NCBI GenBank assembly: GCA_023853785.1
Contig: JAJIRX010000330.1
Span: 1 to 23,275 of the forward strand
Direction: 5' to 3'
DNA from: Psilocybe azurescens
Lineage: Eukaryota; Basidiomycota; Agaricomycetes; Agaricales; Agrocybaceae
Length of the DNA stretch: 23,275 nt
Shown piece by piece: positions 10,266 through 19,932 of the stretch (positions are counted from its first letter, which is position 1; every line of letters begins with the position of its first letter). The position numbers were made by a program, and so were the translations under genes. The notes under the pieces are model-generated. The model made no database searches. It was not told the DNA's origin and was given only the letters and a program-made list of their open reading frames with translations.

Positions 10266-10420
10266 TTTCCAATTTCTGACTTTGTCATAATTCTGGATCC
10301 AAGATTGTTCATTTTAATAGAAATTGATCACACCGGAGATCAATTGGTCATAGACGTAGTGACAGGTATAGTTTATTAAACAAAAAATGATCGTGAAAGT
10401 TAGAAGTAATGAATCCTTCA

Positions 10421-11385
10421 TCAGTGCCGTCTGATTCCACGAGCCATAGGAATGGCATGCGGCTGCAACGCTCCAGGACTACCGGGATAAGACACATTCA
10501 TTGGGATACTGTCCTGACAGTATCCGCGAGGCTCAGACTGAGCAATGGCAGCTTCAGGGAAACGTTGAGCTTGAACTGATTGGTGGTGTCTGCGCTCAAC
10601 CTTTGCTGAGCGAGGGGGACATCAGGATAATTGTCTTGTCGGGCCACTTGGAGCTTGCTCGACCTTGCCTCTTCGCACATGTAGTAGACGCTGACATTGT
10701 CGTCCTCCTCACTGAGGTATGCATCGTTGACGGTTATAGATTGGGCCTGTGCTTGTGTATTTGGAGCCCTCATAAGTTCCGCGTATGCCGCCTCTTGCCC
10801 CACAGAATTCATTGCAACATCAGATGCTGTCTGCCATGAGGTGAAAACAAACAGAAATTATTTGAATGATGGCACATAAGAAACTATGAGCGACATTTCT
10901 TACCCTGGCCAATTTATTAAGGTTAAAGGATTTTTATAAAATTTTCTCGCGTCGTTCCAGTTGGTGGCAGAGCCTATGTAGCTCTCCGTTTCTCGCTCTA
11001 GTCTTTCTCTCACACGAACTAGGCTAGTACAAACAGGAGCAGGCGATTATAATTTGTGGATGGATACCTAGCAAAGTAGCTGAAACTTACTCCTGATGTC
11101 GTGCATGAAGGCCAACACGGTCTTTAGCGGGTATGAGAAAATCGGTATTATTCGTTGCCTTTTTTCCAGGAGTAAGGATCTGGTATTGTCCAGATATTGC
11201 GCCCCAGTCTTGGTATATTGATATCCAGAGATTGGACCAAGTTGGTGTCCTGACACGTCATTCAGAAATTTGACTGTGCTTAACACATTCTCGGGGTGAT
11301 GTCGGGCATATGCATGACGAGAGTGATGACTAGATATTAGAATGAGTAACTCAGGGAGGATGTCGCTTAAAGGTGCGCTGCGCAA
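10421..11385 (-). CDS. unrecognised multi-exon gene, possibly frameshifted
   Basis: Probable exons are 11385-11091, 11018-10904 and 10830-10498. The first intron (72 bp, donor GTAAGT) joins in phase and gives HDIRIRVRERLERETESYIG, continuing to NPLTLINWPG, which is convincing coding text. The second intron (73 bp, donor GTAAGA, acceptor GCAG) joins out of phase with the well-formed third exon (TASDVAMNSVGQEAAYAEL), so one base seems gained or lost. At the 3' end the frame stops at 10498, but the neighbouring frame continues SIPMNVSYPGSPGALQ to a TGA at 10421-10423, again suggesting a 1-nt indel. The protein would be about 250-270 aa, basic in the middle and acidic and polar later (SEEDDN). 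No domain recognised; a decayed gene is as likely as a live one. Confidence 0.5.
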
Positions 11386-12039
11386 ATGAAGAAGGGGTAT
11401 GATGAACGTATTCTCTCAACCGGTCCTTTAATACTGTAGCTATATAGCACGGTCTTTCAAAATCATTCTAGTAGAGCAATGTGTGACAGAAATACAACAA
11501 TTGCTATCTGCGGAATAGTACACCGCCATGCTCTGAGAAATACAAGAACAATACTGTAAAACAGACTTTGACACTCGCCCACATCTATCTAAACTGGATT
11601 ACTCAACATTGCCTCCAACTTACTTACCTATACCGAGATACACCCTGTCACGATTTACGGCAAGTAAGAGACAATAATAAAGGAGATAGCAACACGGCTC
11701 TTGTTTCTAGAATCAGATGTGTGTACCAGAAGTGTGTCGGCGTTGTGGGAGAATTTTGATGTAGAGACATCGGCAATATGCGTGAGGGCCACGCTTCTTT
11801 GCGTTGAGAAGAATAGTATGATTCAAACGTCGACGACACATCAAGACGCTGAAAAATCATATACGAGCTCCTGGGTATTTGTTACTTTTGCTATCATGGA
11901 AGAACTTTGTAATTGTCATTAGGTGCAAAGTTTCTAGAGTCAGTCTTAGACGACATATTAGCAGTGTGAATATGAAGTTACACCCAGAAGGTTTATAAAC
12001 TATTTGGAGCCATACCAACCTCAGGGCGCTGGTGCTTCT

Positions 12040-12245
12040 GGTGGCATTGGACTCACGCCTCTCTTGCTGACTAGCTCCGTGGGTAACACATTGGTATTCT
12101 TTGAACAAAAGAACCACGGTGCTCAGCGAGAGTTACGATATTGTTGCATGGTCATTGTCTCGGCTACGTGGAAGATTGATGTGGAGTACATGCACATACC
12201 TACCTTAACGTCATTCTGACAATGTTGCCTAACCCAAAATTGGTT
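12040..12245 (+). repeat. diverged tandem duplication, left copy
   Basis: Collinear short matches to 12380-12650: TGCTTCTG...GCATTG, TTGGTATT, GAGTTACGATAT against GAGTTATGATAT, and the exact 16-mer TTGCCTAACCCAAAAT at 12225-12240. The offset grows from about 340 to 405 bp, as expected for an old duplication with indels. Confidence 0.45.
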
Positions 12246-12379
12246 CCTTAGCAAGCGCCCAACCATTGCCATTAGACTAAGCGACTGACCAAAAACACAA
12301 TGTCAGCGTGCTTAGAATATCAGGCTTGTTTAGAGTATGTATTTCTTAACCTCCTACCGCAATCATTTGTTACTTTATT

Positions 12380-12650
12380 GAAAGCCTCTGCTTCTGACAG
12401 CATTGATACACGCCACTTCTCCTCCGCCACATAGTTAGAACATGCCCGATCCAGATTTCACGTAAGGTTTTGGTATTTTAAGGACAAATTGAAAAATAAA
12501 AACAAGGGGGTTGCAGAGTTATGATATAAATGCATATAATCTTTATTTTGGTTGTGCGGAAGATGGATGTGGGCGAGTTTACAAAAGACAACAGTTGAAA
12601 CATAATGCACGATGGTGCAACGATGCCCATTGCCTAACCCAAAATAAGTT
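12380..12650 (+). repeat. diverged tandem duplication, right copy
   Basis: Partner of 12040-12245, with the exact 16-mer at 12630-12645. The source sequence is not recognised. Confidence 0.45.
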
Positions 12651-13110
12651 CATTGTTAAATGCTCAACGGTAACCGTTACCCACGCTGAGAGTGACATTT
12701 CGATTTTTGAAAACTTTGGAATAAACAAGGATGCTGGACCATGTTAATCTTCGGTTGATGAGCAAAGGAACTCTTCACCAAACGTTTTTGATACTGGGAC
12801 CCGATCAAGTCCAAGTATCATCTCGTGCGTGACGTCGCGTTGATGGCCCGAATTTGTATTTGACCGTGGCAAATACTAATAGTAATACTTACATAATATT
12901 TATAAGTATCGTATGCCGATGGCAATGCGCATCACTCATCTCAGGCTGTCTTCCTGTCTGTTCAAGTACAATAGAATAACGTTGCTTTACGTACACACCA
13001 TCTGACTCGAATGTGGTCTGTGGTCGCCCATTGTTCGCAAAGGGAAGGCGTGAGAAACGGCAACTTTCCTGGAACCGCCCTTGACAATTGTTCTCTTCGT
13101 CGAGCTTGTC

Positions 13111-13117
13111 TATATAG
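13111..13117 (+). promoter_or_regulatory. TATA-like box of kinase C
   Basis: TATATAG lies 60 bp upstream of the ATG at 13171 on the same strand, a plausible core-promoter distance for a fungal gene. Sequence evidence only. Confidence 0.45.
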
Positions 13118-13170
13118 TAAACTCCGGTGACATTGGTGGGCCTCCACTATCTTTACGCACCTCTCTCTGA

Positions 13171-14547
13171 ATGGATTTGGAACCTCAAGAAGTGTTTTGG
13201 CGTGACAACCAACCATGGTTGCTGTCTCGCGGTTATCAACTTCGCCCCCGTTTTCAACCAGACTGGACCCCCTCCTGGGTTACGAATCCTCCTGTCGACG
13301 ACTTGGAAGTGTTAGACAGGGAAGACTACATTCGTCGAGGGTGCGTGTGCACGACATCTGTATAAGTGGCATGCCGTATTGACGATTACCCAGCACTTAC
13401 CAGTCATGGATGCCATTCGGTTGAAGGATAACAAACCCGTAATGTTGAAGAAGGTATACCAAGCAGATAACGAGTTCGATCAAGAGCTTGTTATCTCTCA
13501 ATATCTGTCTTCTCCAGAACTATTGAAACACCCAGATAACCACTGTGTGCCCATTTATGAGGTTTTGAACATTCCAGACGACACCGAACGTGTGATCATC
13601 GTGATGCCTTTATTACATCCATTCGACGCTACACGGTTTGACACCATTGGAGAATGTCTGGACTTCTTCTATCAAATATTTAAGGTATACCGCGCATGGA
13701 ATCACACCTCTGTGCCGTCTAATATGTCGTCCAGGGTCTGCAGTTTCTTCATCATCGTCATATCGCCCATCGGTGAGGTTAGGCTCAGCCAATACTGTGA
13801 ATACCTACTCAGTCTCCATTCAGCGACTGTACAGAAAACAATGTCATGATGGATCCATCTGAGATTTATCCCAATGGGTTCCACCCTGTAAATTACGACA
13901 TGAACCGCGACCTCACAGGTCCTGCATTTCAGAAGTACACAAGGACTCAACGACCGCCCAAATACTACTGGATTGATTTTGGCTTATCAGTCCGATTTGA
14001 CGAGTCGGACAAGTTTCCTCGGGCAATCTCAATACGAGGAGGTGACAAGTCAGTACCCGAATTTCAAGATATGGCGCGACTGCACACAGCACGAGATCCC
14101 TTTCCAACGGACATCTACTACCTGGGCAATTTGATCAGGATGTATTTCACCGAGGTATCTTTTCTATCGTTACAGTGTCTGGAAGAGCTTTGTTCACTGT
14201 GTCATTTTCTTTCATTATTGTAGGGTCACCCCAAACTCATCGATGGCTTTAAATATGGTTTCGGCTTCATGAAACCCCTCATTGATGCCATGGTGCAGGA
14301 AGACATGAGCAAACGTCCAACAATCGACCAATGCATCATTCATCTGGAAGAAATCATCCGTTCTCAGAGCTCTTGCACACTTCGTGCCCAAGTTTGGCAT
14401 AGCACCGATAATCCCTTTGGTTTTATCTACCGGCTGTTTCCTCACTGGGCGCGACGCATCATATACATTATCATAGGGAAGCCGGCTGTACCTTCGTGGA
14501 GTAGCAGGTCAAAATCTGCGCCACCAACCTCTAGGACTCCTCGCTGA
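13171..14547 (+). CDS. protein kinase-like protein, Agaricomycete family, copy C (intact)
   Basis: Exons 13171-13344, 13394-13684, 13735-13772, 13824-14154 and 14224-14547 sum to 1158 nt: 385 aa plus stop. An in-frame TGA directly precedes the ATG. Kinase signatures: the candidate ATP-binding Lys at about 77 (PVMLKKV), HRD at 167-169 with catalytic Asp169 and Asn174 (HRDCTENN), DFG at 219-221, then PFPTDIYYLGN and KRPTID in the C-lobe. The gap between Asn174 and DFG is about 45 residues (some 13 in typical kinases). I see no clear glycine-rich loop or APE. The tail is basic with a hydrophobic stretch (RRIIYIII). The Arg and Asp of HRD lie in different exons; exon 3 is only 38 nt. The weak point is the exon-1 donor: GTGTGC (13345) keeps the frame, while the stronger-looking GTGCGT at 13341 does not. 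It belongs to a mushroom family of unknown role. All catalytic residues are present, so activity is possible. Confidence 0.85.
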
Positions 14548-14879
14548 TGCCCGGCTGTTACGACCGTATCATATAGTGTACATACCATACGTAGGCCGAT
14601 CATATAGGGCTCACGCTCCTGTATAATTGTGGACCTCACATCCTGTACCGTAGTCGCAACCTTGTCTACAAGCTCTTATCACCTTGTTTCATCCACGTCT
14701 CCGCACTTCCTGAGTCCTCGCCTAACGTCAGGTTGAAACTTTTTTTTTTAAAAACCTCTCCAAATGTTCCTCACCTTCAGTCTACATTACAGCGGTTTGT
14801 CAACAGTCAAAATTTACATTATATCGTGATCCGTAGGGCACATCACATATCACATATATCGAAGTCTGTCTAGGAGAGA
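14548..14879. other. intergenic, 3' of kinase C
   Basis: There is no coding support here. It contains a run of T followed by A (about 14740-14753), probably within the 3' UTR or just beyond it. Confidence 0.45.
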
Positions 14880-15235
14880 CTAGGCGCGCTTTGAAAAGGT
14901 TTCTGGAGCGCTGAGGAGGCATCCCAGCCAGTCAATCGCAAGATCGCTCGTCGATGCGTCGTGATAGGAAGAACACTGAAAACTTTCATTGGGGGACCAG
15001 AGACAGCGACGATTGGGAAAACCCCTACAGTGGAGATCACATATGCTCACGTTGAGATCGAGAGATCCACGTTGAGAGACGTATATCATAGGCGTGGGAG
15101 AGAGGAGTACTCGACAAAACATGCCAACAGAACATAGCCGCCGTGCCATAAAAATGCCAAGAGCCAAGACCAATTGGGGTCATTTGTCGAGCTGCAACGG
15201 CATCAGGGCATCTACATTCATATCTTCGTCGTTTT
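14880..15235 (+). repeat. duplicated segment, copy 2
   Basis: Matches 6113-6162 plus 6565-6880 in the same orientation, without the roughly 400-bp interruption seen there. It lies about 235 bp beyond the 3' end of minus-strand kinase copy D, as copy 1 lies beyond the minus-strand remnants at 6990. This common placement supports segmental duplication of kinase plus downstream flank. Confidence 0.65.
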
Positions 15236-15872
15236 ATAACCTGACAGCTAATTATCGGCCGTTACATTAAAATAAAGCTTCATGTGTCTACCAATCAGAG
15301 AAGAAGAATATCTCAGTAAAATAGTGCTGTCCGAGAGTGGCGAAGGCGAAGGCTGCTTGTTGTGCCGGTATTTTGGTATTTTTCGATATACCTCTGCCCT
15401 GGCATTATCACAATGCGGTCTCTCTTATGGGGCGGGTTCAGAAAGAAGAAAAATTTAACAGCTAGGGCATTAACGAGGTACCCTTGAGGCCGGCGGTGCA
15501 GATTTTGACCTGCGATTCCATGACGGGACAGCTGGTTTCCGTGTAATAATGTATACGATGCGTCGTCGCCAATGAGGAAGGAAACGATAGATAAAACCAA
15601 TAGGATTGTCAGTACTGTGCCAGACTTGAGCACGAAGTGTGCAAGAGATCTGAGAACGGATAATTTCCTCCAGATGGATAACACATTGATCAATTGTCGG
15701 GCGCTTGCTCATGTCATCCTGGACCATAGCATCAACGAGGGGCTTCATGAAGTCGAGGCCATATTTACGGCCATCAATGACGTTAGAATGTCCCTGAAAT
15801 TTTTCAAAAGCTTAAGACTCTCGTGCATCCTGCAATGTTGAGAGAAATACCTCGGTAAAGTACATTTTGATT

Positions 15873-15880
15873 ATATTCCC
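15873..15880. repeat. target-site duplication, left (ATATTCCC)
   Basis: Eight bases identical to 16675-16682, on the other side of the 794-bp element. Removing the element and one copy restores collinearity with exon 4 of kinase C. Confidence 0.85.
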
Positions 15881-16674
15881 GGATTAATCTATTTGGCAAC
15901 CCCCTTTCCCGTGATGCAACCCGGGTTGCTACATTTATAATTACCTTTTTGGGCTTTAGTGTCCGACTCGTGCTGCCGTGTTGCCGTGTTGCCGTTGAAT
16001 CTGCCGTTTTATTAGTCAGCACATCACCCTTCGTATAATCACGATGATAATGAACTCAACAATTGTAAAAGCTATCTCTTTGAATATTGAAAACATCAAT
16101 TCAAGCACAGAGGGACCACTGCATACTTATTGCTGCTTCATTTGTCATACTTGACTGAAGAGAGATGTTCAATACAAAGAAAGTACTGACTGGTATGCAG
16201 TACAACAAATCAAATGTAAAGATTGCAAGCCCAGAAGTTTTCATGTGCAAGGCTACTACTATCCCTTACTCGTTCTTCTTTTGATCCAATCTTCATTTTA
16301 TGATTCCTGATTGACCAATTGATGGGAGGCCTTTTCTCCTCATTTGGTTTCCCTCAAAGTGCTTTGTTTTTCCTCAATTAAAATTCACATTCATCGATAA
16401 TAGAAATATATAAGTGTATATACAAAAATTGTGGCAAGGGGAGGAGGGCAAGGGTATCAAAACGAAGAATGGGTAGGCTATAAATTTTTATGCGGCAGGC
16501 TGCGCTGCTTGAAAACTTGTGGCAAATGTTATCATATTTCAATCCCCTACTTTGCATGCCGGAACGGCAAAATGTCATTTATGACATAAGCAATGAAGCA
16601 GTCAAGGGGTTTCTCCCATGTTTGTTAGCAACCCAGGGTTGCAGTGGGAAAGGGGTTGCCAAATAGATTAATCC
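15881..16674. mobile_element. 794-bp non-autonomous DNA transposon (GGATTAATC family)
   Basis: Begins GGATTAATCTATTTGGCAAC and ends with its reverse complement. About 23 bp of the terminal repeat are perfect and about 50 bp imperfect. It is flanked by the 8-bp direct repeat ATATTCCC inside exon 4 of kinase D. A perfect palindrome GCAACCCGGGTTGC lies at 15916-15929, with a near-palindromic partner at 16628-16642; both may be transposase-binding sites. No transposase frame is present, so movement would need a partner element. Known: 8-bp duplications are made by hAT and by the KDZ (Zisupton/Kyakuja/Dileera) families, which are common in mushrooms, and by some Mutator-like elements. I cannot assign the superfamily. 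Confidence 0.9.
15916..15929. repeat. subterminal palindrome GCAACCCGGGTTGC
   Basis: A perfect 14-bp palindrome that recurs at 18341-18354 and 18379-18392 in the larger relative, always in the left arm. Right arms have GCAACCCAGGGTTGC instead. Confidence 0.8.
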
Positions 16675-16682
16675 ATATTCCC
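16675..16682. repeat. target-site duplication, right (ATATTCCC)
   Basis: Partner of 15873-15880. Confidence 0.85.
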
Positions 16683-17647
16683 CAGGTAGTAAATATCAGT
16701 CGGAAATGGATCTCGTGCCTTGTGTACCTGTGATATGTCTTGAAACTTCGGGCACAGGTTGTCGCCGCTTCGCAGGGTAACGGCGCACGGGAATTTGTCT
16801 GAGTTGTCAAAGCGAACCGATAGACCAAAATCAATCCAGTAGTACTGGCGGCCGCTGCGTCCTTGCGTACTTTTGTACTGCAGGACCCGTGAGGTCGCGG
16901 TTCATGTCAGTTCTGAAAGGATGGAAGCCATCTGGGTATATTTCGGAGGCATCCATCATCAAATTATTTGCAGTGCAGTCACTGTCAGACACCGAAAGTC
17001 TTTTAGATAAAAATACTACAGCAAATAAAGAATTGTTCTCACCGATGGACAATACGCTGATGATGGAGAAATTGCAGGCCTTGGAGATTAGATCAACAAT
17101 CAAAAAAGTGATACAGGAAAACTCGCACACACATACTTTGAATATCTGATGAAAAAATCCAAGCACTCTCCTATAGTGTCGTAAACGCGTCGAGTGGAAT
17201 GAACGCAGTAAAGGCATTACTATAATCACAAACTCGCCGGTCATTGGGAATATGTAAAACTTCGTAGATGGGTACACAGTGATTGTCGGGGTCTTCTAGC
17301 AAGTCCGGAGATGATAGATACTCTGAGATAACTTGCTCGGAGTCGCTCTTGTGCCATGCATGGTATATTTTCTTCAAGATCACAGGCGTGGTATCACTCA
17401 GACGAATTACATCTACTACTGGAGCAATCTACGAGAACATCAGTTCGGAGCGGGAAGTGAACGGTATGTGGACGTACCCCTAGCGAAACAAAATCCTCCC
17501 TATTGTCTCTCGAATTCATCGGCCGGAGGCTTTCGCGACCCAGGATGGGGTCCAGGCTGGCTGGTACCGTGAACGTAGCTGATATCCGCAGGAGAGCAGC
17601 CAGGGTTGTTTAACCCGCCAATATTCTTCATTCGCCGACAAAAACAT

Positions 17648-18296
17648 CGTGACCGGACGAGAAAGTCGGCAGTTGAGAAAGTCAGGTATAGGAGATGGAG
17701 AAATGGCCGGTTTTGCGCGCGATATACTTGATCTTTAGGAAGTCAAGGCTGGAGTCAACAACAGCGGAACTGTAAGCTGGTCATGCCAGTCCGACAAGCT
17801 GTAACCGTTATACCAAAATGGCGCTATAAATACACTCTGGGATCTGGTTGCTCGGACTGTATATGAAGTGGTGAGCCGCCAGGCTTACAAGAACAACATC
17901 CATTTCCAACTGCCTTCGAATGATTGCTATGGTTTCACACGTGTTCTGAGAACAATGCCACTTCACTGGTCACTTTCTGTTGCCTGCGGGCTGTAAATAC
18001 AAGATCCGTAATGGCAACGGCTTGAACGGCAGTAAAGTGGATGTGTCGTGCCTTGTTGAAAATGTAATGGAATCATTATATTGGAATACATGCTCTGTTG
18101 AGTCTGTGTATTCAATTCTATACTGTACCTGTCCATTCTAGTAGTATTACCTTTGTGGTTGGTTGGTGGGCCTGGTACCAAGTGGGCGCCTGACTATCTG
18201 CCCAGCCGGCCGGCCGGCCGTTGTGCTCCTTCACGTGAGCCCAATAAATGTAGGGTTGGGCGCTTGCTGGCAAGTGTCTGTGGTGGCCATTACAAC
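17648..18296. other. intergenic, 5' of kinase D and left flank of the larger element
   Basis: No gene is supported. Present are a TATAAATA at 17825-17832 on the plus strand and a GCCGGCCGGCCGGCCG run at 18205-18220. A 72-codon minus-strand frame has no recognisable feature. Confidence 0.45.
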
Positions 18297-18649
18297 TTAA
18301 GTTAGGGATTAATCTATTTGGCAACCCCACTTCCCGTGATGCAACCCGGGTTGCTAAATAAGAATTTTGGCAACATCAGCAACCCGGGTTGCTACATTTA
18401 TAATTACCTTTTTGGGCTTCAGTATCCGACTCGTGCTGCCGTGTTGCCGTGTTGCCGTTGAATCTGCCGTTTATTAGTCAGCACATCACCTTCATATAAT
18501 CACGATGATAATGAAACTCAACAATTGTAAAAGCTATCTCTTTGAATATTGAAAACATCAATTCACTTGGCTTGATGGCCATTGCTTTGCATGGCGTAAC
18601 GAGTCCTTTTGTGGGACTGATTTGAACCATCCTTGCTTAATTATGCTTA

Positions 18650-18890
18650 TACTTTTAGCATCAAAATTTTATAATTACACTGAACAATTCATTATGCACA
18701 ATACCAAAAAAATAGACAAAAAGGAGCCATTTTACTATGTGGGGGCCAGATTTTTACCATCCTTCCTCACACTTTATGGCTTCAAAAATTATAAGCTATA
18801 TAATGAATGACCTGCTATGCATAATGCAAAAAACTGGAAAAAGGGAGCTATTTTGTGATGTCAGAGCCTGATTTTGCACTTTTTAGTGCA
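18650..18890 (+). repeat. imperfect tandem repeat inside the larger element
   Basis: Two units of roughly 110-130 bp share the order AAAATTTTATAATTA / AAAATTATAAGC, ATTATGCACAATACC / CTATGCATAATGC, AAAAGGAGCCATTTT / AAAGGGAGCTATTTT and CCAGATTTT / CCTGATTTT. They lie in the segment absent from the 794-bp copy. No coding role is seen. Confidence 0.5.
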
Positions 18891-19784
18891 TTCACTACAA
18901 TATTTTGGCCCTTACATTGAACATAAAAATATAAAAATTCAGATTAATGTTCATATGAGCTGTCTATATGAGAGTGCTAAAAATTAGATTTAACAAAGCT
19001 GCAGTTGTGAAGTTATGAATGAAAATCGTCAATTTACAAACACTGGTGATAGTACAATCAAAATGCTGGATGACAAATGCAACGGAATTCAGAATTCATG
19101 TCATGTTATCAAAGCAATGGAAGGAGTTGAGACTTGAGTGTGGTTCCACTTGCCCATCGAGTGTGGAGATTGTGCCAAGTAAAACCAGGGCTTTGTAAGG
19201 CAAATAAAGCAAGAAAACTTAGGCAAAAACCATGTGCAGATTGCAATGAGTTTCCTTGATGAAGGACATGTGAGTACACCCAAGTTTTTCTTCCTCAAAC
19301 CACCTCCTCAGGAGAAATCCATAAAATTGCACCCACTCACCTCCCAATTATATTAGAATTTTCCTAATACTTTCAGTGTATCTGTGTGTAGATACTTAAA
19401 GGTCACCTTCTAGCCTCTTACTATTGAGTCAACTATGCTACAACACATGCTCAAGGTGACTATATAGACTAACCACAACATAACATGTCTGGCTTTGTGT
19501 CTCAACTTCAAGTGGCATAGAATCATGTGACCTGAACCCCTATGTAGTCACTTTCACCCAACCATACGGAATCACAAGATTCTGCCTCCTCAAATCATCT
19601 GACTCGCTTGAAAGCTCTAGACTCGCCGATTACAAAGCACATCATTCAGCAAAAATAACTCGGAGAAGCCGGTTTTGCAAAAGCAATTCACGTTCACGTC
19701 ACATTATTAAAGACAAAACAGGAAATATATTCGCACAAAGATAGATTCTTGACATTGCGCCCCTCGCTGGGCCCCCTGTAAAGA

Positions 19785-19813
19785 ACGAGTCTTTACTTAC
19801 GTAAAGGACTCGT
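19785..19813. repeat. hairpin at the right end of the extra middle segment
   Basis: ACGAGTCTTTAC and GTAAAGGACTCGT are inverted around TTAC, with one unpaired base. ACGAGTCCTTT also occurs near the left end of the middle segment (about 18598), in inverted orientation relative to GTAAAGGACTCGT. This could be the terminus of a further nested element. Confidence 0.5.
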
Positions 19814-19932
19814 GAAATCACATAGGGACCACTGCATACTTATTGCTGCTTCATTTGTCTTACTTGACTGAAGAGAGATGTTCAATACAAAGAAAGTACT
19901 GACTGGTATGCAGTACAACAAATCAAATGTAA

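Larger units (their letters stand above)
11386..13110. other. long intergenic stretch with an old tandem duplication
   Basis: I could not support any gene in these 1.7 kb. A 78-codon plus-strand frame (12511-12747) contains a cysteine/histidine-rich stretch that resembles a degenerate zinc finger but is too weak to call. The middle contains two diverged copies of a roughly 200-270 bp unit (entries at 12040 and 12380). The last 150 bp presumably hold the promoter of kinase C. Confidence 0.5.
15470..17647 (-). pseudogene. Agaricomycete-type protein kinase, copy D, split by a transposon
   Basis: This is one gene on the minus strand, interrupted by the element at 15881-16674. Exon 1 starts at ATG 17647 (MFLSANEEYW, QPWLLSCGYQLR), exon 2 starts near 17427 (IAPVVDVIRL), exon 3 is near 17080-17045, exon 4 is 16981-16675 and continues at 15880-15851 beyond the insertion, and exon 5 is 15793-15470 (324 nt, the same length as in copy C, fully open). 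HRD (codon split by intron), DCTANN and DFG are preserved in sequence. Besides the insertion, frame breaks occur at the end of exon 1, twice in exon 2 and just before YYWIDFG in exon 4 (two bases missing). The last exon ends SAPPASRVPR, close to copy C. Because exon 5 is undamaged, the insertion may be recent relative to gene loss, but the order cannot be fixed. Confidence 0.88.

Noticed and set aside
12511..12747. 78-codon frame with Cys/His-rich text resembling a zinc finger
   Set aside because: The Cys and His spacing does not fit C2H2, and part of it lies in the tandem duplication. I see no splice or start support.
14880..15173. 97-codon minus-strand frame in duplicated segment copy 2
   Set aside because: It shares only ALGIFM with the matching frame of copy 1 (6681-6881); elsewhere the frames differ by indels, so coding is not conserved.
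15470..15880. Separate kinase 3' fragment distinct from the one at 16675-17647
   Set aside because: The 8-bp duplication and exon-4 continuity show both pieces are one gene split by the transposon.
18205..18220. GCCGGCCGGCCGGCCG run
   Set aside because: A short simple repeat with nothing around it to suggest function.
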